Positions 24,539 to 32,790 are shown, counted from the first letter of the stretch. The stretch is DNA of 64,000 nt from Silicimonas sp. (GCA_022826385.1 JAJDUZ010000028.1:48349-112348), one strand, 5' to 3'. Notes: generated by a model from the letters alone, not told the origin. Translations and numbers: made by a program.

Positions 24539-25282
24539 ATGAAGGGCGTTTTACTTTTATCCGAGGGTCGAACAGGTTCGACCTGGCTTGTGCGGCAGTC
24601 CAACGGAACCGGCGTCATGGGCAATGGGCGCGAATGGTTCCGCAGTGACCTCTGGCGCGACACGCTTGGCGCACCATCCACGCCGGAAGACTATATTGCC
24701 GAGGTTCTCAGGCAGGCGAAGACCGAAAACGATGTCTTTTGCATAAAGGTGTTCCCCTCGCACCATCAAAGGTTCTACCGGAAGTATGGCATTGACCTGG
24801 TCTGGGCGCTGTGTCGTGAGCATGACGTGCTTTGCATCACGCTTGAACGCCGGGACACGCTTGGGCAGGCGGTGTCCTTCGCACGCGCGCGCCAAACCGG
24901 CGCGTGGAACAAAAAGACGGCCAGCCAGCAAAAGCCGGAATACGATTTCGGCGAGATCGCGCGCTTCTTCATTCGGTCGAAGTCAAGCACGGCCTATTGG
25001 TCCAACTACACCGCCCTGCGCAATCTGCCCGCCTTGCCCCTCTGCTACGAAGACATGCTGCCGGACGCGGCCCCGTATCTGACAGCCGTGGCCCAGCATT
25101 GCGGCATCACCGGTTTCGAAAGCCCCGAGAACCGGGACACAATTCAACGCGACGACATGAACCAGGATTGGCGGGAGCGGTTTGAGAGCGATCTGGCCGA
25201 GCGTGACGTGATGCCATACCTGAAAGGGCACCTGCCCTTGATCCATCGCCTTCGCATTCTGTTTCGCGGCACGCCCCACTGA
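24539..25282 (+). CDS. Stf0-like sulfotransferase
   Basis: Cytoplasmic PAPS-dependent sulfotransferase of 247 residues. The 5'-phosphosulfate loop is EGRTGSTWL (Arg11-Thr15), followed by GNGREWF, where Glu32 matches the catalytic glutamate position of Stf0 proteins, and RRDTLGQAVSFARARQTGAW is a characteristic Stf0 segment. It starts 14 bases after the dehydratase stop, so it is probably cotranscribed. Its first 200 bases are visibly less GC-rich than the neighbours (for example GTTTTACTTTTATCC), hinting at acquisition. Stf0 itself sulfates trehalose; the acceptor here is unknown. Confidence 0.8.
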   Translation: MKGVLLLSEGRTGSTWLVRQSNGTGVMGNGREWFRSDLWRDTLGAPSTPEDYIAEVLRQAKTENDVFCIKVFPSHHQRFYRKYGIDLVWALCREHDVLCITLERRDTLGQAVSFARARQTGAWNKKTASQQKPEYDFGEIARFFIRSKSSTAYWSNYTALRNLPALPLCYEDMLPDAAPYLTAVAQHCGITGFESPENRDTIQRDDMNQDWRERFESDLAERDVMPYLKGHLPLIHRLRILFRGTPH

Positions 25283-25298
25283 CATCAGCGGCGTGATT

Positions 25299-25327
25299 GT
25301 TGCGCCCCGCATCCCGGCCCGCTAGCG
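25299..25327 (+). promoter_or_regulatory. Predicted promoter for the second PhyH operon
   Basis: GTTGCG (25299-25304), 17-base spacer, CTAGCG (25322-25327), 28 bases before the ATG. The CTAG-type -10 also occurs before the first PhyH gene, at similar distance. Confidence 0.35.
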
Positions 25328-25355
25328 TGACCATAAGCAGACTGCGGAGGAAGCG

Positions 25356-26243
25356 ATGCCAGAAGTTCTGAGTTCAGACCAGATCGCGTCGTATCACGAA
25401 CACGGCTATCTCGTGCTGGAACGCCATCTGCCCGAGACCATCCTGTCCGACATCCGGGCCGAGATCGCGCGCTTCGAAGAAGAAGCGCGGACCATGACCG
25501 CGTCGAACGACCGGCTCGACTTGGAAGACACGCATACGCCCGACGACCCGAGGCTGCGGCGGATCAAGCTGCCGCACACGATCAGCGATGTCTTCCGCAA
25601 CCTCATGTATTCCGACCACATCCTTGCCCCTGCCCGCGATCTGGCCGGGCCGGACCTGCGGTTGCACACGACCAAGCTCAACATGAAATCCGCCGGTTAC
25701 GGCGCGGCGGTCGAGTGGCATCAGGACTATGCCTTCTACCCCCACACCAATGACGACATCCTCGCCATCGGCGTGATCATCGACGACATGGCAAGCGAGA
25801 ATGGACCGCTGATGGTCTATCCCGGCAGTCACAAGGGCCCGGTCTATGACCACCATGTCGACGGCGTCTTTGCCGGGGCGTTCCACCCCGAGGCGGTGGG
25901 CCTGAACCCGGCGGATGCGGTCGAGCTTAAGGGACCGGCCGGGTCGATCAGTATTCACCACGGGCGGATCGTGCACGGCTCGGCGCTCAACACCTCGGAC
26001 CGGTCACGCCGCATCCTGTTCTATGAAATGATGGCCGCCGACGCCTTCCCGATCATGGGATCGATGACCAAGTGGGAGGGGATCGAGGATTACAACACAA
26101 GGATGCTTTGCGGCGAGCCGACGCTGACACCGCGCCTGAAGGACATCCCGATCCGCATTCCACAACCGCAGCCGGATGTGCCGATTTCGATCTATGAGAT
26201 CCAGAAAGGTCTGAAGGACCGCGCCTTCGAGACCATCTCGTGA
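25356..26243 (+). CDS. Phytanoyl-CoA dioxygenase (PhyH) family oxygenase 2
   Basis: Fe(II)/2-oxoglutarate-dependent hydroxylase of 295 residues. Iron ligands His122 and Asp124 (WHQD) and His207 (RIVHGSAL), with Arg218 as the probable 2-oxoglutarate contact. The segments NMKSAGYGAAVEWHQD and ENGPLMVYPGSHKGP resemble ectoine-hydroxylase-like PhyH proteins. It opens a unit of five genes joined by four-base overlaps (PhyH, flavin oxidase, dehydrogenase, DMT transporter, SDR). This suggests it performs the first oxidation of a single substrate handled by all five. Confidence 0.85.
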   Translation: MPEVLSSDQIASYHEHGYLVLERHLPETILSDIRAEIARFEEEARTMTASNDRLDLEDTHTPDDPRLRRIKLPHTISDVFRNLMYSDHILAPARDLAGPDLRLHTTKLNMKSAGYGAAVEWHQDYAFYPHTNDDILAIGVIIDDMASENGPLMVYPGSHKGPVYDHHVDGVFAGAFHPEAVGLNPADAVELKGPAGSISIHHGRIVHGSALNTSDRSRRILFYEMMAADAFPIMGSMTKWEGIEDYNTRMLCGEPTLTPRLKDIPIRIPQPQPDVPISIYEIQKGLKDRAFETIS

Positions 26244-27325
26244 CGATTGCCGTTGTCGGCGCAGGTCTGATCGGCAGCGCGGCGGCGCGTCACGTGGCGA
26301 AGGCCGGGCACGAGGTGGTGTTGATCGGGCCGGGCGAGCCCACGGATTTCGCCGCGCATCAAGGCGCTTTTGCCAGCCATTATGACGAAGGCCGGATCAC
26401 CCGGATGAACGACCGAAGGCCGTTCTATGCGCGGGTCTCGGCCGCGTCGATCCGGCGCTATGACGAGATCGAACGCGAAAGCGGCGTGCCGTTCTTCACC
26501 GAATGCGGGGCGTTGATGACCGGATCATCGGACTATATCGCGGCGATCGGTGCGGCGACCGCGGGGTTGGACGTCGAAAGCGAAGCGCTGGATGCCGAGG
26601 GGCTGGCCGCGCGCTTCCCCTTCCTCGCAATCCCCGACGGACACACGGGCGCCTATGAGGCACGACACGCCGGGCATATCAGCCCCCGCAACCTGGTCGC
26701 GGCCCAACAGGAAGCCGCACGGCGTCATGGCGCGGTTCGGATCGTGGAAGAAGCCACAGGCGTCGCACCGGGCCGGATCACCACGCCCAGCCAGACCATC
26801 GAGGTCGACAAGGTGATCGTGGCGGCAGGCGGCTGGACCGACGATCTGCTGGGGCGTCGGGCTTTGGATGTCTATGCCCGCACCGTCGCCTTTCACGAGA
26901 TCGGCCCGGCGGAAGCGAACCGGCTTGCGACCATGCCCAGCCTCGTCATGGAAAGCGACGACGACATCTATATCCTGCCGCCCGTGCGCTATCCCGACGG
27001 CAAGCTCTGGCTCAAACTGGGAGGCGATCCGACCGACGATCTCTTGCCCGACAAAAAGGCGATCACCGACTGGTTCCGCTCGGGCGGAGACGCGGCGCGG
27101 GGCGAATATCTGACCGAACGTGTCCTTCAGGTCATTCCAAGCCTTGCGTTCGAGAGCCGATACCATAAACCCTGTGTCACGACCTGGTCCCAGGATCGAC
27201 TGCCCGAGATACGCCGCCTTGAGCCCGGCTTGATCGTGGCGGCAGCCGGAAACGGGGCCGGCGCAAAATGCAGCGACGAACTTGGCCGGATGGCGGCCGC
27301 AGTGGCAACAGGAGATGAGACATGA
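26240..27325 (+). CDS. Sarcosine oxidase-like FAD-dependent oxidoreductase
   Basis: DAO-family flavoenzyme of 361 residues with the dinucleotide site GAGLIG at 7-12. Cys312 in HKPCVTTWSQDRLPEI sits where monomeric sarcosine oxidase and N-methyltryptophan oxidase bind FAD covalently, so covalent flavin is likely. Such enzymes oxidise secondary amines or N-methyl amino acids and release H2O2. The GTG start overlaps the PhyH stop by four bases, and its stop overlaps the next ATG by four bases. The substrate is probably an N-alkylated or hydroxylated amino compound; this is inference. Confidence 0.85.
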   Translation: MTIAVVGAGLIGSAAARHVAKAGHEVVLIGPGEPTDFAAHQGAFASHYDEGRITRMNDRRPFYARVSAASIRRYDEIERESGVPFFTECGALMTGSSDYIAAIGAATAGLDVESEALDAEGLAARFPFLAIPDGHTGAYEARHAGHISPRNLVAAQQEAARRHGAVRIVEEATGVAPGRITTPSQTIEVDKVIVAAGGWTDDLLGRRALDVYARTVAFHEIGPAEANRLATMPSLVMESDDDIYILPPVRYPDGKLWLKLGGDPTDDLLPDKKAITDWFRSGGDAARGEYLTERVLQVIPSLAFESRYHKPCVTTWSQDRLPEIRRLEPGLIVAAAGNGAGAKCSDELGRMAAAVATGDET

Positions 27326-28209
27326 GCATACCAAAGATCGGATTTATCGGGTTGGGGCTGATGGGCTCGGCCATGGTAGGTCGCCTGCAGGATAAGGGCT
27401 ATGACGTCACCGTTCTGGGCAATGTGAACCGGACCGGCGTCGAGGCCGCACTGGCCCGAGGTGGGGCCGAGGCCGCAAACGCGCGCGAAGTGGCCGAAGC
27501 CTCGGACATCATCATGCTGTGCATGGGCACCTCGGATCAGGTGGAAGGCCGGATGCATGGCGACGATGGCGTGATCGCCGGTCTCTCGGCCGGAAAGGTC
27601 GTCATCGATTTCGGCACTTCGCTGCCCGCTTCGACCATCGCCTTGGGTGAAGATGTCGCCGCGAAGGGTGCCACGATGATGGACGCGCCGCTGGGCCGCA
27701 CCCCGGCCCATGCAAAGGACGGGCTTCTGAACATCATGGCGGCCGGCGACAAGGGTGTTTACGAGCAGGTCAAGCCGGTGCTGGAGGATCTGGGCGAGAA
27801 CGTCTTCCACTTGGGCGCGCTTGGCGCGGGCCACACGATCAAGCTGATGAACAACTTCTATGCGATGACCAGCGCCAACGCGATGAGCGAGGCCTTCGCC
27901 GTCTGCGACCTGATGGGGATCGAGCGTCAGGCGCTTTATGACGTTCTGTCCGCGGGTCCGAACGGGTCGGGCATGATGGACTTCATCAAAGCCTATGCGG
28001 TCGACGGCAACCCCGAGCAGCTGGCCTTCAGCGTGCGCAATGCGCGGAAGGATGTCGGCTATTATGAACAGATGCTGCAATCGCTGGGCCGCGACTCGCT
28101 GATGGCGCGCGGTGCCATGGCCGCCACGGGCCGCGCCGTGGATGATGGGCATGGCGACGATCTGGTGCCGCAAATGGTCGATAATTTCAGCCGCTGGTTC
28201 GCGGATTGA
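27322..28209 (+). CDS. Beta-hydroxyacid dehydrogenase with GRTP substrate motif, paralogue 1
   Basis: NAD(P)-dependent dehydrogenase of 295 residues. Cofactor site GFIGLGLMGSAM, catalytic Lys174 in KLMNNF. The usual DAPVSGG substrate loop of 3-hydroxyisobutyrate dehydrogenases is replaced by DAPLGRTP (121-128). Arg126, Lys174 and Asn177 fall exactly three residues after Arg123, Lys171 and Asn174 of E. coli sulfolactaldehyde reductase YihU as I recall it, while its Ser178 is Ala181 here. The substrate may carry a sulfonate or carboxylate held by Arg126. Overlaps both neighbours by four bases. Confidence 0.85.
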   Translation: MSIPKIGFIGLGLMGSAMVGRLQDKGYDVTVLGNVNRTGVEAALARGGAEAANAREVAEASDIIMLCMGTSDQVEGRMHGDDGVIAGLSAGKVVIDFGTSLPASTIALGEDVAAKGATMMDAPLGRTPAHAKDGLLNIMAAGDKGVYEQVKPVLEDLGENVFHLGALGAGHTIKLMNNFYAMTSANAMSEAFAVCDLMGIERQALYDVLSAGPNGSGMMDFIKAYAVDGNPEQLAFSVRNARKDVGYYEQMLQSLGRDSLMARGAMAATGRAVDDGHGDDLVPQMVDNFSRWFAD

Positions 28210-29105
28210 GCCTGACGGCCGAGACGAGGGCCGACCGTGTCGGCCTTGGGATTGGCCTGATCCTGTTCGCCTTCTTCTTCTTCGCCGCCGTGGACACCAC
28301 GGTGAAATGGCTGGCCCTTGCCGGGTTCCCGGCCCTGCAACTGGCCTTCATGCGCTATTTCGTGGCGTTCCTGCTGTCGGTCGGGCGCGGCCTGCAGCAT
28401 GGGCAAGTCTTCGAGTGGCAGGACCGCCGCGTGATGATGCTGGTGCTGCTGAGGGGCGCGCTTCTGGTGGTGGCCACGGTCTTCAACTTCATCGCGCTTG
28501 GCTACCTGCCCTTGTCGGTGACCTCGTCGATCCTGAACTCGGCTCCCATCATCCTGACGGCGCTCGCGGTGCCGCTTCTGGGCGAGCGTGTGGGCCTCTT
28601 TCGCTGGCTGGCCGTGATCGCGGGCTTCATTGGCGTGCTGATCGTCATCCGCCCCTTTGGCGAGGAATTCCATTGGGCGACGCTTCTGATGGTGGTGAAC
28701 GCGGTTGCGATGGCGCTTTTTGCCGTGCTGACGCGGATTCTGTCGGGCCGGATCGCGACGCAGACAATGCAGGTCTATATGGGCGCGCTCGGCACCGCCG
28801 TTCTGTTGATCCCGGCGCTGCTGACATGGAAGCCGCCCGCCGACCTGACCGACTGGGCGTTGCTGTCGGCTGCCGGGGTCTTCGCGTGGATCGGGCACGA
28901 GATTTACGGGCGCGCGCATGCCTTTGCCGAGGCAAGCGTGCTGATCCCGTTCAACTACAGTTTCATCGTCTACCTGACACTGGCCGGGATCGTCGTCTTC
29001 GGGGATGTGCCGGATGCCATCGTGCTGTTGGGCGCGGCGATCATCATCGGCTCGGGGCTGGTGATCTGGTGGCGAGAGACGCGACGTAAGGGAGAAGCGA
29101 CATGA
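28206..29105 (+). CDS. EamA/DMT-family transporter
   Basis: Inner-membrane protein of 299 residues with ten hydrophobic segments and two EamA repeats, matching drug/metabolite transporters. Start is the TTG at 28206, supported by the TTGA overlap with the preceding stop; its own stop overlaps the SDR start. Residues such as LRGALLVVATVFNFIALGYLP in repeat 1 are typical. In an oxidative catabolic operon it may import the substrate or export a by-product. Direction cannot be told from sequence. Confidence 0.87.
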   Translation: MSLTAETRADRVGLGIGLILFAFFFFAAVDTTVKWLALAGFPALQLAFMRYFVAFLLSVGRGLQHGQVFEWQDRRVMMLVLLRGALLVVATVFNFIALGYLPLSVTSSILNSAPIILTALAVPLLGERVGLFRWLAVIAGFIGVLIVIRPFGEEFHWATLLMVVNAVAMALFAVLTRILSGRIATQTMQVYMGALGTAVLLIPALLTWKPPADLTDWALLSAAGVFAWIGHEIYGRAHAFAEASVLIPFNYSFIVYLTLAGIVVFGDVPDAIVLLGAAIIIGSGLVIWWRETRRKGEAT

Positions 29106-29830
29106 CTGTCTATGACTTCAACGGCAAAACCGCCGTGGTGACCGGGGGCGCGCAAGGCATTGGCTATGCCTGCGCCGAACGGCTGGCCCGCGATGGCGCG
29201 CAGGTCGTGATCTGGGACCTGAACGGGGACAAGGCCGCCGAGGCCGCAGCAACCCTTGGCGGTACCTCGCAGGCCTGCGACGTGTCCGACTGGGAGAGCG
29301 TCGCCGCCGCCGCCGAAGCAACGGGCCCGGTGTCGATCCTTGTAAACTCGGCCGGGATCGCCGGGCCGATCGCGGCGGTCGAGGAGTATGACGTGGCGAC
29401 GTGGAAACAGGTCGTCGACATCAACCTTCTCGGCACCTTCCACACCAACCGCGCCGTCGTGCCGGGCATGAAAGCGGCGGGCTATGGCCGGATCGTCAAC
29501 ATCGCCTCGGTTGCCGGCAAGGAAGGCAACCCCAACGCCTCGGCCTATGCGGCATCGAAGGCGGGCGTGATCGGGCTGACCAAGGCCGTTGGCAAGGAAC
29601 TGGCAGGCCTCGACATCGCGGTGAATTGCGTGACCCCGGCGGCGGCGGACACGCCGATCCTGCAGCAGATGACCGAGGAATTCGTAGACTACATGAAGTC
29701 CAAGATCCCGAAAGGCCGGTTGGTCGAGGTGGGCGAGATTGCCGATATGGTCGCATGGCTCGCCTCGCCCGATTGTTCGTTTTCGACCGGCGGCGTCTTC
29801 GACATCTCGGGCGGGCGCGCGACCTATTGA
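29102..29830 (+). CDS. SDR-family oxidoreductase
   Basis: Short-chain dehydrogenase of 242 residues with the cofactor site TGGAQGIG (about 14-21), NSAGIAG, catalytic Ser in NIASVAGKEG and Tyr/Lys in YAASK. The SVAGKEGNPNASAYAASKAGVI stretch resembles 3-oxoacyl-ACP reductase-like and sugar-alcohol dehydrogenases. It ends the five-gene overlapping unit starting at 25356 and is followed by a copy of the composite repeat. It probably oxidises an alcohol intermediate of the same pathway. Confidence 0.85.
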   Translation: MTVYDFNGKTAVVTGGAQGIGYACAERLARDGAQVVIWDLNGDKAAEAAATLGGTSQACDVSDWESVAAAAEATGPVSILVNSAGIAGPIAAVEEYDVATWKQVVDINLLGTFHTNRAVVPGMKAAGYGRIVNIASVAGKEGNPNASAYAASKAGVIGLTKAVGKELAGLDIAVNCVTPAAADTPILQQMTEEFVDYMKSKIPKGRLVEVGEIADMVAWLASPDCSFSTGGVFDISGGRATY

Positions 29831-29859
29831 GGATTTGCGCCGCCTCCGGCGTCGCCCCG

Positions 29860-29888
29860 CACCCCCGGGATATTTATGGGCCGATGGA
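29860..29888 (+). repeat. Composite intergenic element, copy 4
   Basis: Core CACCCCCGGGATATTTATGG then GCCGATGGA, 29 bases after the SDR stop. It is preceded by a GC-rich stem of the type GCCG-CCTC-CGGC at about 29839-29851. Plus orientation, following the upstream gene as in the other copies. Confidence 0.65.
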
Positions 29889-29958
29889 ACCACTTGCCGG
29901 TTTTCTTGCGCACCCGTCTTCGGTATCGGGGTTCGGGTGAGTTTGGGAGGACGTGATC

Positions 29959-31122
29959 ATGCTGCAGACCATCGCCGGGTTTGACCGGATCGGAGAGGAA
30001 AACGCCTTTGCCGTGCTGGCGCGCGCAGGCGCGTTGATGGCGGAAGGCAAGGACGTGATCAATCTGGGCATTGGTCAGCCGGATTTCCCGACACCGCCGC
30101 ATATTGCCGAGGCCGCGATCCGGGCGATCCACGACGGGCATCACGGCTATACGCCCGCGACCGGCATTCCGGAATTGCGTGAAGCGGTGTCCGCCGATCT
30201 GGACCGGCGGCATGGTGTTTCGGTGTCGCCCGAACACGTGCTGGTGGTTCCCGGCGGCAAGGTGACGATGTTTGCCGCCATCCTGATGTTCGGGGAACCG
30301 GGGGCCGAGATCCTCTATCCCGATCCGGGCTTTCCGATCTATCGCTCGATGATCGAGTTCACCGGGGCGACACCGGTGCCGATCCCGATCCGGGAAGAGA
30401 ACGGGTTTGCCTTTTCGGCCGAAGAGACGCTGAGCCTGATCACCGACAAGACCCGACTGGTGATCCTGAACTCGCCCGCCAACCCCTGTGGCGGGGTCAC
30501 GCCCAAAGCCGAGATCGACGCACTGGTGGCAGGCCTGCCCCGGCATGTGGCGATTATGTCGGACGAGATTTACGACCAGATGCTTTATGATGGCGAAGAG
30601 CATGTGACGCTGCTGGCCTACCCCGAGATCCGCGACCGGCTGATCCTCTTGAACGGGTGGTCCAAGACCTATGCCATGACCGGTTGGCGGTTGGGCTATT
30701 CGGTCTGGCCCGAGGGGCTTTACGACAAGGCGCGCAAGCTTGCCGTGAACGCGTGGTCCTGTGTGAATGCCCCGGCGCAATTCGCGGCGCATGAGGCGCT
30801 GACCGGGCCGCAGGATGCGGTGGCCGAAATGATGGCCGAGTTCGACAACCGGCGCCGTCTGGTGGTGGAGTTGCTGAACGACCTGCCGGGCGTGTCCTGC
30901 ATCGTGCCGAAGGGCGCGTTCTATGCGTTTCCCAACATTACCGAAACCGGCTGGAAGGCCAAGGAGCTGGCCTCGGCGCTGCTGGAAGGTCCGGGCGTCG
31001 CCACGATCGGCGGCCCGGATTTCGGAACGCTGGGCGAAGGGTATATCCGGCTGTCTTATGCCAACAGCCAGGACAATATCCGCGAGGCGGTGCGCCGGAT
31101 GGGCGATTTCCTGGCGTCCTAG
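29959..31122 (+). CDS. Class I/II aminotransferase (aspartate aminotransferase-like)
   Basis: PLP-dependent aminotransferase of 387 residues. NLGIGQPDFPTPPHI near the N-terminus, SDEIYDQMLYDG with the PLP aspartate region and NGWSKTYAMTGWRLGY with the PLP lysine define fold type I. The start was set at the ATG at 29959 since GGGAGGA lies about eight bases upstream; a GTG two codons earlier is too close to it. It is 128 bases after the five-gene unit, separated by the repeat. Likely removes or adds the amino group in the pathway encoded around it. Confidence 0.87.
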   Translation: MLQTIAGFDRIGEENAFAVLARAGALMAEGKDVINLGIGQPDFPTPPHIAEAAIRAIHDGHHGYTPATGIPELREAVSADLDRRHGVSVSPEHVLVVPGGKVTMFAAILMFGEPGAEILYPDPGFPIYRSMIEFTGATPVPIPIREENGFAFSAEETLSLITDKTRLVILNSPANPCGGVTPKAEIDALVAGLPRHVAIMSDEIYDQMLYDGEEHVTLLAYPEIRDRLILLNGWSKTYAMTGWRLGYSVWPEGLYDKARKLAVNAWSCVNAPAQFAAHEALTGPQDAVAEMMAEFDNRRRLVVELLNDLPGVSCIVPKGAFYAFPNITETGWKAKELASALLEGPGVATIGGPDFGTLGEGYIRLSYANSQDNIREAVRRMGDFLAS

Positions 31123-31187
31123 AAACGACACCTTCCCTGTCGCTTGAAGGCGAGCGAAACCGCCTGTCGGCTCGCTTCACTGGCCTC

Positions 31188-31772
31188 ATGACGGCCGAGG
31201 CCAAATACCGGACGCTGCTTGACGAAGCGCAGCGCGCGTATCAGAGCAACGCGCGGATGAAGACCTTTGCGCCCTTTCCGGACGACATCACACCGCAACA
31301 TGTCGATCCGTTGCATTGCCCTTGCGGCGATTGGCTGGCGGCCGAGCGCGGTCTGGTCTCGCCGCATTACGGTGCGCTGCAGGACGCGATCGTGGCCGCC
31401 GCCCCGCATGCGCGCTGGCGCGAGACCTATAAGGACACCGCCATCGGCGACGACTTCCTGAGCCGGTTCGGCTGCTATGCCATTATCGGCCCCGATGGCC
31501 CGTACACGTCCGAGCAGTTGCGGCTCTGGATCGTTTATATGCCGGTGCATCTCTACTATCCGTGGCACCATCATCCGGGCGAGGAAATGTACATGGTGGT
31601 CTCGGGCTATGCCGTGTTCCGGGCCGAGGGGGAGGAAGATAAGGTTCTGGGTTCGGGCGACACGTGTTTTCACAAATCGAACCAGAGCCATGCGATGGAA
31701 ACGTTGGACGCGCCGGTCATGTGCCTTGTGGCGTGGCGGAACGGGTTCGACACCGTCCCGGTCCTCAGCTAG
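31188..31772 (+). CDS. DMSP-lyase-family cupin (DddQ-like)
   Basis: Metal-dependent cupin of 194 residues resembling the dimethylsulfoniopropionate lyases DddQ/DddL, which split DMSP into dimethyl sulfide and acrylate. The motif YYPWHHHPGEEMYMVVSG supplies His127, His129, Glu133 and Tyr135 (HxHxxxExY), and FHKSNQSHAM supplies His168. The spacing fits the DddK/DddQ active site with Tyr135 as base. The ATG at 31188 is 65 bases past the aminotransferase gene. No acrylate-processing genes (acuI, prpE) are adjacent, so another substrate of the same cupin group is possible. Confidence 0.72.
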   Translation: MTAEAKYRTLLDEAQRAYQSNARMKTFAPFPDDITPQHVDPLHCPCGDWLAAERGLVSPHYGALQDAIVAAAPHARWRETYKDTAIGDDFLSRFGCYAIIGPDGPYTSEQLRLWIVYMPVHLYYPWHHHPGEEMYMVVSGYAVFRAEGEEDKVLGSGDTCFHKSNQSHAMETLDAPVMCLVAWRNGFDTVPVLS

Positions 31773-31799
31773 ATCAGAAAGATCAAGGGAGGAGTGGTC

Positions 31800-32693
31800 A
31801 TGAGCAAACCGACCATCGGTTTCATTGGTGTCGGCCTGATGGGGCATGGCATGGCGAAGAACATTGTCGAGGCGGGCTATTCGCTGCGGGTGATGGCGCA
31901 TCGGAAGCGCGAGGCGGTGGACGACCTGATCGGGCGCGGCGCCGTCGAAGTGGCGTCACCGCGCGAGATGGCCGAGGCCTCTGAGATCATTTTCCTCTGC
32001 GTCACCGGCTCACCGCAGGTGGAAGGCGCGATCCGGGGGGCGGATGGCATACTGGCCGGGTTGCAGCCGGGTGCGGTGGTGGTCGATTGCTCGACCGCGG
32101 ACCCGGTCTCGACCCTGGCGCTGGCCGCGGAGCTGGAGGCCGCGGGCGGGCATATGGCCGACGCGCCGCTGTCGCGGACACCGAAAGAGGCATGGGAGGG
32201 CACGCTGGACGCCATGGTCGGGGCTGCCCCGCATGTGTTCGAGCGGATCAAGCCGGTGATCGACACATGGGCCGGTGTCGTCGTCCATCTGGGCGAGGTC
32301 GGGCTGGGTCACAAGATGAAGCTGATCAACAACTTCATCGGCATGGGCTATGGCGCGCTTTATGCCGAGGCATTGGCGCTGGCACGCAAGTCTGGCCTTT
32401 CGGCCGAGCAGTTCGACAGTGTGATCCGGCCCGGACGCCTGTCGAACGGGTTTTATGAGACATTCATGAAATGGACGCTGGAGCAGGACGAGAACGCCCA
32501 CCGGTTTGCCATTTCGAACGCGCATAAGGATATGGCCTATCTCGGGAACCTTGCACTGTCTGTCGGGGCGGTGAACCCGATGCAGTCGGTGGTGAAGAAT
32601 GCCTATGCCGCGATGGAGGCGGCGGGCGAAGGCGAGCGTTATGTGCCGATGCTAGCAGACTTCATCGCACGGGCGAACGGCCTGGACGACTGA
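31800..32693 (+). CDS. Beta-hydroxyacid dehydrogenase with SRTP substrate motif, paralogue 2
   Basis: NAD(P)-dependent dehydrogenase of 297 residues, paralogous to the protein at 27322. Cofactor site GFIGVGLMGHGM, basic residues AHRKRE after the second strand favour NADP(H), catalytic Lys174 in KLINNF. It carries DAPLSRTP (121-128) in place of DAPVSGG, with Arg126 and Asn177 at the same positions as paralogue 1 and Gly181 where YihU has Ser. GGAGG precedes the ATG at 31800. It follows the cupin gene by 27 bases, so the two are probably cotranscribed. Confidence 0.85.
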   Translation: MSKPTIGFIGVGLMGHGMAKNIVEAGYSLRVMAHRKREAVDDLIGRGAVEVASPREMAEASEIIFLCVTGSPQVEGAIRGADGILAGLQPGAVVVDCSTADPVSTLALAAELEAAGGHMADAPLSRTPKEAWEGTLDAMVGAAPHVFERIKPVIDTWAGVVVHLGEVGLGHKMKLINNFIGMGYGALYAEALALARKSGLSAEQFDSVIRPGRLSNGFYETFMKWTLEQDENAHRFAISNAHKDMAYLGNLALSVGAVNPMQSVVKNAYAAMEAAGEGERYVPMLADFIARANGLDD

Positions 32694-32723
32694 GGTTTTG
32701 CGCCGACTGCGTCGTCGCTGAAG

Positions 32724-32769
32724 TGGGGGCTCTGCCCCCACACCCCCGGGATATTTTTAGGCCGATGGA
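32724..32769 (+). repeat. Composite intergenic element, copy 5 (hairpin plus core)
   Basis: Hairpin TGGGGGC-TCT-GCCCCCA (32724-32740) directly followed by CACCCCCGGGATATTTTTAG then GCCGATGGA (32741-32769). It lies between convergent genes and may terminate the plus-strand array. Confidence 0.7.
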
Positions 32770-32790
32770 GGACAGGTTTGGTCCTGTTTG

